From: Desulfosediminicola ganghwensis
GTDB lineage: Bacteria; Desulfobacterota; Desulfobulbia; Desulfobulbales; Desulfocapsaceae
DNA length: 64,000 nucleotides
Reading direction: 5' to 3'
Assembly: GCF_005116675.2 (NCBI RefSeq)
Contig: NZ_CP050699.1
Location: forward strand, 4,893,001 to 4,957,000
Below are positions 26,173-36,325 of this stretch, piece after piece. The stretch's first letter is position 1. The number at the start of each line of letters is the position of its first letter. The notes under the pieces are model-generated. The model was not told the DNA's origin, ran no database searches, and worked only from the letters and a program-made list of their open reading frames with translations. The position numbers and the translations under genes were made by a program.

Positions 26173-28092
26173 TTACAGATTCAGTGAGTGGGAGATCACC
26201 ACACTCAGCACGCTGAGCCCGATAACCATGTAGATTGCATACACCCGTACATACCCTGCCTGTACGACTTTGAACGCATTGGCCAGTGCACCGTAAAGCC
26301 ATACCGCAAATTTTACTGGGCCATCAGTCACAAAAGGCTCAATTCCCTTCCAGATTGTGCGGCCGAATTGCTTGTATGGGGCGACCAGCAGAGAGTGATA
26401 CAGCTCGTCCACAAAGAACTTGTTGTATGCGAAGTCCTTGAAACCTCTATAGAAAGGTTCTTCCGCTGTCTCGACACCAAATTTCTTCCAGGCAATATAG
26501 ATACCTAATGCAAAGGCCACGATACTGCTGGCCACAGCTATAACCTCTACCCAGGCGCTGACGTGCGGATGGTGCTCGGCAAGACTTGGAGCCAACCAGT
26601 GACTTACCTGGAGATGACCTCCAAAGATCGACGGTATATTCAGATAACCGGCAAATGCGGCACCGACGGCCAGAATAATCAGAGGTACGGTCATTACTTT
26701 CGGAGACTCATGGGCTGCATCGTATGCGTGCTGGTCCCGCGGTGTACCGTGAAAGACCACGAAAAACATCCTGAAGGTGTAATACGCCGTCATCACTGCC
26801 ACCAACAGCCCAACCAGCCAGACGCCTTCATGACCGGTGGCCAGCGCCATAAAGAGAATTTCATCCTTACTAAAAAATCCTGATAACAGCGGGCAACCTG
26901 CCAGAGCCAGGGCACCGATCAGCATGGTCGCGTACGTAATCGGCATCTTCTCTTTCAAGCCACCCATTTTCCATATGTCCTGTTCATGATGGAGGGCATG
27001 AATTACCGAACCGGCACCGAGAAAGAGCAACGCCTTGAAAAAGGCATGGGTGAAAACGTGAAAAATGCCGGCTGAATAGGCCGCGACCCCGACACCGGCA
27101 AACATGTAGCCCAGCTGGCTCACTGTTGAGTAGGCCAGGATCTTTTTGATATCTCTTTGGAAGCAGCCGAAGATTGCCGCAAGCAGCGCTGTCAGAATAC
27201 CGGTCCAGGCGATTATGGTTCCGGCAAGCGGTACCTCGACATAGAGGAAGCTGAACCGGGCTACCATATAGACACCCGCGGTAACCATTGTTGCCGCATG
27301 AATCAGCGCAGAAACAGGAGTTGGACCGGCCATGGCATCCGGTAACCAGACATAGAGAGGAATCTGCGCAGATTTACCGGTTGCGCCAACAAAAAGCAGC
27401 AGACAGGCTGCCATGGCAACAGCCGGTGTGAGCTGATGAACATTTTCTCTTAAAGACAGATAATCGAAACCGCCTGAGCCGATCCCCCAAAAGAGGAATG
27501 CCATACCCAACACAAAGCCCAGGTCGCCAATACGATTTACGATAAATGCCTTATTCCCAGCCAGTACATTATCGGTATCGGTGGAGTAGTAACTGATCAA
27601 CAGATAGGAACAAAGCCCAACCCCCTCCCAACCGACAAACATAACGACCGGACCGTTACCAAGTACCAGGATCAACATCGAACCGAGGAACAGGTTCAGG
27701 TAAGAAAAGAATTTCGGGAAATTCTCATCTTCAGCCATATAACCGACTGAGTATACATGAATCAGGGTGCCGATGAAGGTCACAAAGAGGAGCATCAACG
27801 AACTCAACGGGTCTGCAAGAAACCCCATGGTTATGTTCATTTCTCCCACCTGAATCCAGGTATACGCTTCCTGGACCATGAAGCGTGCCTCTTCCGGAAA
27901 TAACCTCAGGTTGAAATAGACCTTTATAGCCATCAAGGTCGCAAGTGCCGGACCTATGCAGGCTAAAATCCCGTATACTTTTTCAGAAAAGCGTATCCCT
28001 TTGCAGTACAGCAGATGGAGTATCCCCAGAACCAGGGCCCCAACAAGCGGCATCATCGGGATTGCTGCAAGAAAATTCACATTATGTTCCAT
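26173..28092 (-). CDS. nuoL: NADH-quinone oxidoreductase subunit L
   Basis: 639 aa, the largest proton-pumping subunit with the lateral C-terminal helix. Landmarks: VGWEGVGLCSYLLISYY, IPLYVWLPDAMAGPTPVSALIHAATMVTAGVY, LAYSTVSQLGYM and HAFFKALLFLGAGSVIHA. The C-terminal region (about 540-639) has YNKFFVDELYHSLLVAPYK. GAGGGTGACAAG precedes the ATG. Confidence 0.97.
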   Translation of the reverse strand: MEHNVNFLAAIPMMPLVGALVLGILHLLYCKGIRFSEKVYGILACIGPALATLMAIKVYFNLRLFPEEARFMVQEAYTWIQVGEMNITMGFLADPLSSLMLLFVTFIGTLIHVYSVGYMAEDENFPKFFSYLNLFLGSMLILVLGNGPVVMFVGWEGVGLCSYLLISYYSTDTDNVLAGNKAFIVNRIGDLGFVLGMAFLFWGIGSGGFDYLSLRENVHQLTPAVAMAACLLLFVGATGKSAQIPLYVWLPDAMAGPTPVSALIHAATMVTAGVYMVARFSFLYVEVPLAGTIIAWTGILTALLAAIFGCFQRDIKKILAYSTVSQLGYMFAGVGVAAYSAGIFHVFTHAFFKALLFLGAGSVIHALHHEQDIWKMGGLKEKMPITYATMLIGALALAGCPLLSGFFSKDEILFMALATGHEGVWLVGLLVAVMTAYYTFRMFFVVFHGTPRDQHAYDAAHESPKVMTVPLIILAVGAAFAGYLNIPSIFGGHLQVSHWLAPSLAEHHPHVSAWVEVIAVASSIVAFALGIYIAWKKFGVETAEEPFYRGFKDFAYNKFFVDELYHSLLVAPYKQFGRTIWKGIEPFVTDGPVKFAVWLYGALANAFKVVQAGYVRVYAIYMVIGLSVLSVVISHSLNL

Positions 28093-28096
28093 CTTG

Positions 28097-28393
28097 TCAC
28101 CCTCTGAGCAGGCTGAATACGTTGGTATCCAGGTTGCCTTTATGCTTATGCAGAAGAATTACGACTGCCAGCGCCAACGCGGCCTCCGCAGCGGCAACAG
28201 CCATGACCATAAGGGCCAGTACATGCCCGTCCATACTCTCATGCAATCGCGCTACCGCGACAAACATGAGATTGGCGGCATTGAGCATAAGCTCAATGGA
28301 CATAAACACCGTGAATACGTTACGCCGGGAAATGACACCGAGCAGCCCGAGACAAAAGAGTATGACGCTTAACGATAGATAATTGACAATCAC
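28097..28393 (-). CDS. nuoK: NADH-quinone oxidoreductase subunit K
   Basis: 98 aa, three helices. The start is GTG at 28393, which overlaps the nuoJ stop by four bases (GTGA); GGGAGGATAGGGC lies upstream. Conserved acidic residues occur in [15 protein letters not shown] and [15 protein letters not shown]. It forms part of the E-channel of complex I. Confidence 0.96.
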   Translation of the reverse strand: MIVNYLSLSVILFCLGLLGVISRRNVFTVFMSIELMLNAANLMFVAVARLHESMDGHVLALMVMAVAAAEAALALAVVILLHKHKGNLDTNVFSLLRG

Positions 28394-28899
28394 GCCCTAT
28401 CCTCCCTTTTACCAGCCAACACAACCGCACCAACCAGTGCCACCAGCAGTAGAATTGAAACCACCTCGAACGGCAGCAGCCATTCCTGAAACAGGACAGA
28501 GCCAACGCCCTTCACGCTGCCAAAGCCGTTACCAACGATTTGGGCATCACCGCCAGGCACTCTGCCAATGACTTTCAGCAGGAACATGGCCAGTGGGGTG
28601 ATAACCACCGCTCCACCGATAAAATAGAGCCAACGACCCGACTCATCGGGGAGGTCCTTCTCGCCAATATTCAGAAACATGATAATGAACAGGATCAGCG
28701 ACATGATAGCGCCGGCATAGACAATAAGCTGAATGGCAAAAATCAGCTTAGCGGAGAGCAGCGCGTAAAGTCCAGCCAGTGAAATAAGGGTAATGATGAA
28801 ACTCATCGCCCCGTTCATGGGATGGCGCAAGAGCACTAAGCCAAGAGCGCCCGCAACGGCAAGGATAGAAAATCCGAAAAAGAGCAACGTTGAAATCAT
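28390..28899 (-). CDS. nuoJ: NADH-quinone oxidoreductase subunit J
   Basis: 169 aa from ATG at 28899 ([10 protein letters not shown]), preceded by GGAGG; the longer open frame runs back into nuoI. Five helices, with the family segments [12 protein letters not shown] and [23 protein letters not shown]. It starts 4 bases after the nuoI stop. Confidence 0.94.
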   Translation of the reverse strand: MISTLLFFGFSILAVAGALGLVLLRHPMNGAMSFIITLISLAGLYALLSAKLIFAIQLIVYAGAIMSLILFIIMFLNIGEKDLPDESGRWLYFIGGAVVITPLAMFLLKVIGRVPGGDAQIVGNGFGSVKGVGSVLFQEWLLPFEVVSILLLVALVGAVVLAGKREDRA

Positions 28900-28903
28900 G
28901 ATA

Positions 28904-29428
28904 TCAGCATCCTCCTTTCTTGTATTCGTCTTCTGTAAAACCAGCAGGCGTTTCAAGCAGGTCATTCAGGCGGAGCATCATTGATTCCCTCGTATAGCTG
29001 GTTACTGAAAAGATTCCAGTGTCCATGCGAATGGCATCAAGCGGACATGCCTCCACACAATATCCGCAGTAAATGCACTCAAGCAGGTCGATGTCGAATT
29101 TGACCGGCATTTTCTCCGTAACACCATCTGTCCGTTCCCCTGCCTCAATCATGATGCATTTTGAAGGGCAGTTTGTCTGGCACATGAAACAGGCTACGCA
29201 TTTCACCGTACCGTCTTCCCTCTTGGTCAACCGGTGCCTTCCCCGCCAGCGAGAAGTAATTTCCGGTTGTACCTCCGGGTAATGGCGTACATAAAGTCGC
29301 GAGTTATCCATCAGGTTTCTGAAGAAGTGACCAAACGTTACAACCATCCCCTTGACCACTTCGACCAGATAGAGCTGCTCGAGAAATGTTCCACCTTTTC
29401 GTTCAATGGTTTTTACTTTTGCAGTCAT
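28904..29428 (-). CDS. nuoI: NADH-quinone oxidoreductase subunit I
   Basis: 174 aa. Two [4Fe-4S] motifs, CVACFMCQTNCPSKC and CIYCGYCVEACPLDAI, are the N6a/N6b clusters that link the peripheral arm to N2. The N-terminal amphipathic region (FFRNLMDNSRLYVRHYPE) and RWRGRH.L are typical. GAGGGACG precedes the ATG. Confidence 0.97.
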   Translation of the reverse strand: MTAKVKTIERKGGTFLEQLYLVEVVKGMVVTFGHFFRNLMDNSRLYVRHYPEVQPEITSRWRGRHRLTKREDGTVKCVACFMCQTNCPSKCIMIEAGERTDGVTEKMPVKFDIDLLECIYCGYCVEACPLDAIRMDTGIFSVTSYTRESMMLRLNDLLETPAGFTEDEYKKGGC

Positions 29429-29437
29429 AAACGTCCC

Positions 29438-30724
29438 TCAGCCCAGTGATACGACTACTGCACTGGTAATGAAGATGTTGAGCAGAGCCAGTGGCAAAAG
29501 TTTCTGCCAACCAAGTCTCTGCAGCTGATCGTAGCGGAACCGGGGGAGGGTCCACCGCACCCAGACATAGACGAAGCACATCAGAAAGGTCTTGAACAGG
29601 AAACATCCCATCTGCAGTAATGCCACCAATACCCTGCTGCCGGACTCACCTGAAGAAAAGATCAGAAAGCTTATGAAGATCACTTCAAGAATTACCACCA
29701 GGCTCCAGAGCACCGCAGCATATGCCTTGGCTTCACGTACCCGGGGATCGTCCGGACGATCGTAGTGGCTCCTGTTGTTTTTCTTCATCCAGTTTGCGAA
29801 GTAATAGGCGGCAACCGGTATTGCCACCATTAGTACCAACGCCACCGGTTTGATATGATTGACAAGAGTCTCGGTGCTGAACCACGGGATCTGGTAACTG
29901 CCGAAATAAAGGGTGACAATCAGTGCCGAAGAAACAAACATGGCCACATACTCACCCATGAAAAACAGGGCAAACTTCATGGAGGAGTATTCCACATGAA
30001 AGCCTGCAACTATCTCGCTTTCGCCTTCCGCCAGGTCAAACGGCGTACGGTTGGTCTCGGCAAAGGCGGCAACGATGAAGATGATTACGCCAATTGGCTG
30101 TAAAAAAACACCCCACATCGGAATAAAGCCGAACAGCAACTGGCCTTGAAATTGCGCCATTTCGCTCAGGTTCACCGTGCTGTACACCGTAAGGAGAGCC
30201 ACAAGGGCAAGTCCCATCGGAATTTCATAACTGATCACCTGGGCTGCTGCCCGCAATCCACCAAGCACACCATATTTGTTATGTGATGACCAACCAGCCA
30301 GAATTATCCCGTAGACACCAAAGCCGACCACCGCGAGAAACCAGAGAATGCCGACATCAGTCGGAATTGCCTGCATCACGTATGAATTTTCTCCAAGCAC
30401 CAGAGTATCGGCGAAAGGAACAACCGCAAAAGAGAGGATGGCGGTTATGAAAACCAGTGATGGCGCCAGGATGAAATAAAACTTGTGTTTGATATGGCCC
30501 GGAACGATGTCCTCTTTGAATATCAACTTTACTGCATCGGCGATATTCTGAATGAGACCGGCGGCTCTGTAACCCATCACATTACAACGGTTTGGGCCGG
30601 CACGATCCTGAAAGAAACCTGCACCACGCCGCTCCATCCATACCAACACAGCCACAAAGCTGAGAGGGACAAAGGCACCGAAGGCTATACGAACAACGAT
30701 TAGAAGAATATCAAGCGCTGACAT
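29438..30724 (-). CDS. nuoH: NADH-quinone oxidoreductase subunit H
   Basis: 428 aa from ATG at 30724 (MSALDILLIVVRIAFGAF); an upstream in-frame GTG at 30736 lies within the ribosome binding site. It overlaps nuoG by 14 bases. The quinone-site motifs are VWMERRGAGFFQDRAGPNRCNVMGYRAAGLIQNIADAVK in part, SYEIPMGLAL and AETNRTPFDLAEGESEIVAGFHVEYSS. At 428 aa it is about 100 aa longer than E. coli NuoH; the extra sequence lies in the C-terminal third around KKNNRSHYDRPDDPR. Confidence 0.95.
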   Translation of the reverse strand: MSALDILLIVVRIAFGAFVPLSFVAVLVWMERRGAGFFQDRAGPNRCNVMGYRAAGLIQNIADAVKLIFKEDIVPGHIKHKFYFILAPSLVFITAILSFAVVPFADTLVLGENSYVMQAIPTDVGILWFLAVVGFGVYGIILAGWSSHNKYGVLGGLRAAAQVISYEIPMGLALVALLTVYSTVNLSEMAQFQGQLLFGFIPMWGVFLQPIGVIIFIVAAFAETNRTPFDLAEGESEIVAGFHVEYSSMKFALFFMGEYVAMFVSSALIVTLYFGSYQIPWFSTETLVNHIKPVALVLMVAIPVAAYYFANWMKKNNRSHYDRPDDPRVREAKAYAAVLWSLVVILEVIFISFLIFSSGESGSRVLVALLQMGCFLFKTFLMCFVYVWVRWTLPRFRYDQLQRLGWQKLLPLALLNIFITSAVVVSLG

Positions 30725-32273
30725 GGGCCTCCTCACTCACTGAAAGTTGCAATCCCTCTGCCGGGATCAGATCCGGTTGAACCTCGGCCAGCTCAGGTAC
30801 AGCACTTCGTATCCCTGACCAGGCCTGACCACTATCGCTAACATCGCCACCCAGCATACGGGTAACTTCCAGAACATCGATCAGTTCTTCGTTTTTTCGA
30901 ACCACCGGTGAGAAGGCTTGCAGAATCCCATCCTCATTGACGACGCAGCCGCCATATTCGCTGTATGATGCCACCGGCAAAACTACAGTCCCGTTATCCG
31001 TCAGATAGTTGGCATGAGTTGAGATGGCGATCACCTTCTTGCCTGCAACCACCGCCTTCATCTCTTCATTGGCATCAAATCTGAACAGATCGTTATCAAA
31101 ATTTACCAGCAGGTCACACTCGGCCAGGGCCTCCTCAAAACGTTGTTTGCTGGTTTCTATTTCAATGAGTTCCAACCCTTTGCGGTTGGCTGACTTGTCA
31201 TCCCGGATCAGGTAGTCGTCTCCGTCACCCTCTTTGATGTACGCATCGCTGTAGCCAAAACATTCTACCCCCGACAAGGTTGCCAACCGTTTTACTGCCC
31301 ACTGTTGCTCCAGGCTTGAGTTGGGTGAAACCAATATCAGCGGTTTTTTTGCCTCGCTAAGCTCCTGCCTGATGGTATGCACCGCTTCACTGACTGCTAC
31401 CAGATCACCCTTTACCGTGGCCTCAGTCAGACGGTTCTCATTTTCACTCTTATAGCTCATCCGCCCCTCATCACAGATGAAGTAGCCATTGACCAGATCG
31501 TTATGACGGGCGCGGTAGCGGTAAATCACGTCATCTTTATATTTTTCGCGATTATGATCGATATGGATGTTGCATCCCTTCGCGCAGCCATGACAGATCC
31601 CTTCATCCTTTTTCAGGAACCAGACCCGCTGACTGAAACGAAAATCTCTGCTGGTCATGGCACCAACCGGGCAAAGATCGACCACATTGAGGGCGTATCG
31701 ATTGTTCAAGGGTCTACCAGGGAAGATGTTTACTCTGGCAGTATCCGTTCGATTGACGATTCCCAGTTCACCAGTCCCGGTTATCTGCCTGGTAAACCGT
31801 ACACAGCGCCCGCAGAGTACACAGCGTTCCTGATCGTGAACTACGCCGCAGCCAAAATCCAGATTCTTGGACTTTTTCACCTGGGCAACCCGCATCCTGC
31901 TCTCCTGCAGGTCATGCTCCATGTAATAATCCTGCAGCTTGCATTCACCCGCCTGATCACAAATCGGACAATCCACCGGGTGGTTGATGAGCTCCAGCTC
32001 CATAACATCGCGCTGGATCTTTTTAATTTTTTCAGTATCAAGCTGGACCCGCATCCCCTCCATCGCCGGAGTCTTGCAGGCCGGCACCAGCGGTGGCCTG
32101 CCATCCTCGATACCAACCAGGCACATCCTGCAGTTGCCATCGGCACCCAAAGCAGGATGATAACAGAGATGAGGAATCTCAATTCCGACCGCACCGATTG
32201 CATCAATCAGGTTCTTGCCGGATTCGACCTCTACCTCCTCGCCGTTTACAAATAATTTCAGCATATCAGCCAT
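30711..32273 (-). CDS. nuoG: NADH-quinone oxidoreductase subunit G, short form
   Basis: 520 aa from ATG at 32273 (AGGGGTG upstream). The N-terminal [2Fe-2S] ferredoxin domain (CYHPALGADGNCRMCLVG...C) is followed by the His-containing [4Fe-4S] motif (HPVDCPICDQAGECKLQD) and a further cluster (CVLCGRCVRF...CPVGAM). A molybdopterin-oxidoreductase-like [4Fe-4S] motif, CHGCAKGCN near residue 227, matches the N7-type site. The C-terminal molybdopterin-like domain is strongly reduced: E. coli NuoG is about 910 aa. The retained tail still has GKKVIAISTHAN and VLPVASYSEYGGCVVNEDG. Confidence 0.93.
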   Translation of the reverse strand: MADMLKLFVNGEEVEVESGKNLIDAIGAVGIEIPHLCYHPALGADGNCRMCLVGIEDGRPPLVPACKTPAMEGMRVQLDTEKIKKIQRDVMELELINHPVDCPICDQAGECKLQDYYMEHDLQESRMRVAQVKKSKNLDFGCGVVHDQERCVLCGRCVRFTRQITGTGELGIVNRTDTARVNIFPGRPLNNRYALNVVDLCPVGAMTSRDFRFSQRVWFLKKDEGICHGCAKGCNIHIDHNREKYKDDVIYRYRARHNDLVNGYFICDEGRMSYKSENENRLTEATVKGDLVAVSEAVHTIRQELSEAKKPLILVSPNSSLEQQWAVKRLATLSGVECFGYSDAYIKEGDGDDYLIRDDKSANRKGLELIEIETSKQRFEEALAECDLLVNFDNDLFRFDANEEMKAVVAGKKVIAISTHANYLTDNGTVVLPVASYSEYGGCVVNEDGILQAFSPVVRKNEELIDVLEVTRMLGGDVSDSGQAWSGIRSAVPELAEVQPDLIPAEGLQLSVSEEAHVSA

Positions 32274-32281
32274 GATCACCC

Positions 32282-33580
32282 CTAATTCCGTTGCAGCTCG
32301 ACATTTGCAGGTGCACTATTCACTCTGTCTTTCGCGTATGCCTCAAACTCATGCCGGAACTTATCCAGATAACTGCGCACCGGCATGGTACAGGCAGCCG
32401 AAAGTACACAGACGGTTTTCATCTCAATGTTGTCGCAGAGTTCCCTGAGCAGCTCTATATCCGCCATGGTACCCTCGCCTTCCAGCAACTTCCCGATGAT
32501 CTTCTTCATCCAGCCGAGCCCCTCACGACAGGGTGTACACTGACCGCAGGACTCATGGTGATAGAAGTGGATGAGATTCTGCACCAGTTTGACCACATCC
32601 ACAGTCTCATCGAGGACCACGATACCGCCGGAACCGAACATGGTGCCATGTTCCGCCATGGACTCGTAATCAAGCGTTACTGTTTTGGCTTCTTCAGCGG
32701 TCAACACCGGTGTTGAGCTTCCACCAGGGATAACACCCTTCAGCTTGCGTCCCTTCCAGACACCACCGGCAACCTTTTCGAGGACCTCCAGCAATGGCAG
32801 CCCAAGCGGCAACTCGTACATCCCGGGCTTTTCAACGTGTCCCGATATGCCGAACAGGTGTGTTCCCGCGCTTTTCTCGGTACCGTAGACGCTATATGCC
32901 TCCGCACCATTGGTCATGATGAAAGGCAGGCTGGCGATGGTCTGCACATTATTGATGATAGTCGGGCAACCATAGAGTCCTTCCACCGCCGGAAAAGGCG
33001 GTTTTGACCTGGGTTGTCCTTTCTTGCCCTCGATTGACTCCAGCAGCGCAGTCTCTTCACCACAAACATAGGCGCCTGCACCACGATGAACCGTAACGTC
33101 GATTCTGAAATCCTGACCAGCGACTTTTTCTCCCAGATAGCCAGCCGCATACGCCTCATCGATTGCAGCCTGCAACACCTTGACCTGGGTGGTATATTCA
33201 CCGCGGATGTAGATATAAACGTCGTGACAACCAATGGCCCAGCAGCAGATGATGATCCCCTCGATCAGCATATGCGGATCACGAACGAGGATGTACCTGT
33301 CCTTAAAGGTCGCTGGTTCAGACTCATCGGAGTTGACAGCTAAATAGGTCGGTTTGCCAGTATCTTTGGGGAGAAATCCCCACTTGACGCCAGCGGGAAA
33401 ACCTGCTCCACCCCGACCACGCAAACCCGCTTTTTTCACCTCTTCCGTGACATCGACAGGTTCCATTGAAAACAGCTTATCCAGTGTCGAGTAGGCACCA
33501 TGCTCCTTGGCCACTTTCAGGAGATTCGCATTTTCAATTTCAAACTTTTCGCTGAGAATTTTCACTTCCATTTCATGCAT
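32282..33580 (-). CDS. nuoF: NADH-quinone oxidoreductase subunit F
   Basis: 432 aa from ATG at 33580 (MHEMEVKILSE), preceded by AGGAGGTGCGACC. The long upstream open frame overlaps nuoE and is rejected. NADH site GLRGRGGAGFPAGVKW, FMN site NSDESEPATFKDR, and the N3 cluster ESCGQCTPCREG are all present. It binds FMN and accepts hydride from NADH. Its presence with E and G shows that this complex I uses NADH, unlike the EFG-less versions common in some Desulfobacterota. Confidence 0.96.
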   Translation of the reverse strand: MHEMEVKILSEKFEIENANLLKVAKEHGAYSTLDKLFSMEPVDVTEEVKKAGLRGRGGAGFPAGVKWGFLPKDTGKPTYLAVNSDESEPATFKDRYILVRDPHMLIEGIIICCWAIGCHDVYIYIRGEYTTQVKVLQAAIDEAYAAGYLGEKVAGQDFRIDVTVHRGAGAYVCGEETALLESIEGKKGQPRSKPPFPAVEGLYGCPTIINNVQTIASLPFIMTNGAEAYSVYGTEKSAGTHLFGISGHVEKPGMYELPLGLPLLEVLEKVAGGVWKGRKLKGVIPGGSSTPVLTAEEAKTVTLDYESMAEHGTMFGSGGIVVLDETVDVVKLVQNLIHFYHHESCGQCTPCREGLGWMKKIIGKLLEGEGTMADIELLRELCDNIEMKTVCVLSAACTMPVRSYLDKFRHEFEAYAKDRVNSAPANVELQRN

Positions 33581-33591
33581 GGTCGCACCTC

Positions 33592-34098
33592 CTATTCCAG
33601 CGTGGCCAGTAGAGCTTTGATCTTGTCCACATCCATCTCCTCGTAAAACTCTCCGTTTACCTGGACAACAGGCGCTGTACCGCAATGACCAAGACATTCG
33701 ACCTCTTCAAGACTGAATCGACCATCCTCACTCACCTTGCCCGGCTGCACCCCAACTTCCTGACCCAAATAGTCGACAATCTCCTGTTTTTCCCGCAGCC
33801 AGCAGGAAAGTGTACGGCAAACGCAGATATGATATTTGCCCAGGGGCTTGAGGTTGAACATGGTGTAAAAGGTCGCAGCCTCATAGACTTTGGCAGCGAA
33901 GGTACCGATCCTGTCGGCGATATAGGCCATGGCCTCCACACTGATCCAGCCCGCCTGTTCCTGTACCAGCCAGAGCGCCGGCAGGATCATCGATTCGCGG
34001 GTAGGATAGCGCTTGACCAACCGCTCAAACTCGGCGTCACGCACCTCGTCGAAAGTGAACTCCTTTCCTGTGGTAATCAGCTCTGATCTGTCGCTCAT
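33592..34098 (-). CDS. nuoE: NADH-quinone oxidoreductase subunit E
   Basis: 168 aa, thioredoxin-like [2Fe-2S] subunit. The N1a cysteines are ICVCRTLSC (about residues 93-101) and CLGHCGTAPVV (about 135-139). The ATG overlaps the nuoCD stop (ATGA), so translation is coupled. Confidence 0.96.
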   Translation of the reverse strand: MSDRSELITTGKEFTFDEVRDAEFERLVKRYPTRESMILPALWLVQEQAGWISVEAMAYIADRIGTFAAKVYEAATFYTMFNLKPLGKYHICVCRTLSCWLREKQEIVDYLGQEVGVQPGKVSEDGRFSLEEVECLGHCGTAPVVQVNGEFYEEMDVDKIKALLATLE

Positions 34099-35810
34099 CT
34101 GTCTAACTCCCCGCCAATAATGTTGATACTCCCAAGATTGATTACGGCGTCTGCGATCATCTCGCCTTCGACCATCTCATGGAATCCACCCATTATGTAA
34201 AAACATGGCGGACGCACCTTGAGTTTGTAGGGTTTGCCAGATCCGTCGGAAACAAAGTGAAAGCCCAATTCCCCGTTAGCAGCCTCAAAGCTGTCATACC
34301 ACTCACCTTTAGGTACTTTGATTCCTTCAATGACCAGTTTGAAGTGGTTGGCAAGGCCTTCAATATTGCCGTACACCTGCTCTTTTGGCGGAAGCACTGC
34401 TGAATGATCGTCAATGAAGACAGGCCCTTCAGGAATATATTTCATGGCCTGACGGATAATTTTTATCGACTCGAAAATCTCCTCGAATCTGACCATAATA
34501 CGATCGTAGATATCACCGCTGGAGCCCACCGGAATATTGAAGTCGAAAGATTCGTAGTTGTAATACGGGTTATCTTTTCTGAGATCGAATGGCACACCGC
34601 TCGCTCTCAGGCATGGCCCGGTGAAGCCATAGGAGAGTGCCGTATCTTTCGGCAGGACACAGACGCCCTGGGTACGGTCATGGACGATCCGGTTCTTGAG
34701 TACCAGCGCCAGCGAATCTGAAACACCTTTTTCAATGGTCTTCAGTTGCGCTTCCATGTCATGCTCCCAACCCTCATAAAAATCGCGATACATCCCACCG
34801 ATCCTTGTGAAAGAGCTGGTCAGACGGGCACCGGTCAAACGTGAAATAAGATCATATGAGGACTCTTTTTCGTTGTAGAGGTACCAGTAGTTGGTAAGGC
34901 CTCCCATATCAACCAGATTCGCCGCTATACAGACCAGGTGATCCTGTACCCTGTAGAACTCCGAGAGGACTACCCGCATGAACTTGGCCCGCTCGGTAAT
35001 CTCTATCCCCATCCATGACTCTACCGCCTTCACGTAAGCGATATTGTTCATCATGGATGAGCAATAATTCAACCGGTCGGTCAGCGGCACTATCTGATTG
35101 TACGTTCTGTCTTCTGCTGTCTTTTCGAAGCCACGGTGGAGATAACCGATCTCGTTAACGTTAGCCAGGATACTCTCACCATCGAGAGCGGTGAAGATGC
35201 GGATCGCACCGTGGGTCGCGGGGTGAGATGGTCCGAGATTCAGAAACATGATCTCGGTATTGATATCCTTCATGGTGGTCTCATCGACCCCCTTCGATTG
35301 CAACCTCGCCTTGATCTCGTCTTCCATGGAGTAGGTCTCATGGCAGACCTGCCTTTTGACGATGTCGTAATCCTTACGTAATGGATGTCCTTCGAATTGC
35401 CAGTGGTTCAGGATTCTGCGCAGATCAGGATGACCGATGAAATGAATGCCATACTGATCATACACCTCCCGTTCCCCCCAGTTTGCTGAACTCCAGATAT
35501 TTGAGCAAGTGGGCACCCCTATCTCAGGATCCTCAACCGGAGTCCTAACCTGAACCAGCAAGCTATCATGCCAGTTCCTCAGGGTATACACGACATAGAA
35601 GCGACTATCCTTTTTATCAGGAAAATCCCGATAATCGATCGCTGTGATATCCACCAGCAGCCCGAAATCAAGATCAGGATAGTTCTTCAGTTTAGTAAGT
35701 GTTTCCTCAAGCTTTTCCGGAAGAACGGTGATCTCTACATAGTCAAGCACTTGCCTGCATTCTACATCCGGAAAAAAACTGCAGATTTTTTCAGTCACGT
35801 TCGCATTCAT
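34095..35810 (-). CDS. nuoCD: NADH-quinone oxidoreductase subunit CD fusion
   Basis: 571 aa. Residues 1-170 are the NuoC (30-kDa) domain, ending WGEREVYDQYGIHFIGHPDLRRIL...GHPLRKDY. The rest is NuoD (49-kDa), beginning TEIMFLNLGPSHPATHGA, with the quinone-site His in that motif and ESWMGIEITERAKFMRVVLSE further on. Fusion is by direct in-frame linkage, as in E. coli. It carries part of the quinone-binding cavity. Confidence 0.97.
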   Translation of the reverse strand: MNANVTEKICSFFPDVECRQVLDYVEITVLPEKLEETLTKLKNYPDLDFGLLVDITAIDYRDFPDKKDSRFYVVYTLRNWHDSLLVQVRTPVEDPEIGVPTCSNIWSSANWGEREVYDQYGIHFIGHPDLRRILNHWQFEGHPLRKDYDIVKRQVCHETYSMEDEIKARLQSKGVDETTMKDINTEIMFLNLGPSHPATHGAIRIFTALDGESILANVNEIGYLHRGFEKTAEDRTYNQIVPLTDRLNYCSSMMNNIAYVKAVESWMGIEITERAKFMRVVLSEFYRVQDHLVCIAANLVDMGGLTNYWYLYNEKESSYDLISRLTGARLTSSFTRIGGMYRDFYEGWEHDMEAQLKTIEKGVSDSLALVLKNRIVHDRTQGVCVLPKDTALSYGFTGPCLRASGVPFDLRKDNPYYNYESFDFNIPVGSSGDIYDRIMVRFEEIFESIKIIRQAMKYIPEGPVFIDDHSAVLPPKEQVYGNIEGLANHFKLVIEGIKVPKGEWYDSFEAANGELGFHFVSDGSGKPYKLKVRPPCFYIMGGFHEMVEGEMIADAVINLGSINIIGGELDR

Positions 35811-35812
35811 GA

Positions 35813-36325
35813 TCAGTCTAGGATCCCTATGTAATCTTTATGACGATCTTCCAGTACGCTCTCTGTCTGGATCTGCTCCTGGATCTTTATCAACGCATCC
35901 AACACGGCCTCTGGCCGTGGCGGACAACCGGAAATATACACATCTACCGGAATTACGTTATGAATCCCCTGTACTGTCGAGTAGTTGTCATATATTCCAC
36001 CGGAACTTGCACATGCCCCCATTGCCACTACCCATTTAGGTTCCGGCATCTGATCATAAATTCGCTTGAGGATAGGTGCCTGCTTGTAGCTGATAGTTCC
36101 ACAGACCAGCATGAGATCCGCCTGACGAGGAGAAAAACGAACAACTTCAGCGCCAAAACGTGAGATATCATGCTGACTGGCAGCGGCACTCATAAACTCG
36201 ATAGCGCAGCATGCGGTACCAAATACCATTGGCCACAGTGAATACTGTCGGCCCCAATTGACAACCTGATCCAGCCTGGTGGTAATAACCGTTTCGCCTA
36301 GAGCGGCTTCCAATCCTAACGCCAA
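35813..36325 (-). CDS. nuoB: NADH-quinone oxidoreductase subunit B
   Basis: 170 aa. The start is TTG at 36325, preceded by AGGGGTG; no ATG or GTG fits, and the frame overlaps the nuoA end by 10 bases. N2 cluster cysteines are in FGTACCAIEFM, MGACASSGGIY and ISGCPPRPE. It hands electrons from N2 to quinone. Two bases separate its stop from nuoCD. Confidence 0.95.
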   Translation of the reverse strand: MALGLEAALGETVITTRLDQVVNWGRQYSLWPMVFGTACCAIEFMSAAASQHDISRFGAEVVRFSPRQADLMLVCGTISYKQAPILKRIYDQMPEPKWVVAMGACASSGGIYDNYSTVQGIHNVIPVDVYISGCPPRPEAVLDALIKIQEQIQTESVLEDRHKDYIGILD

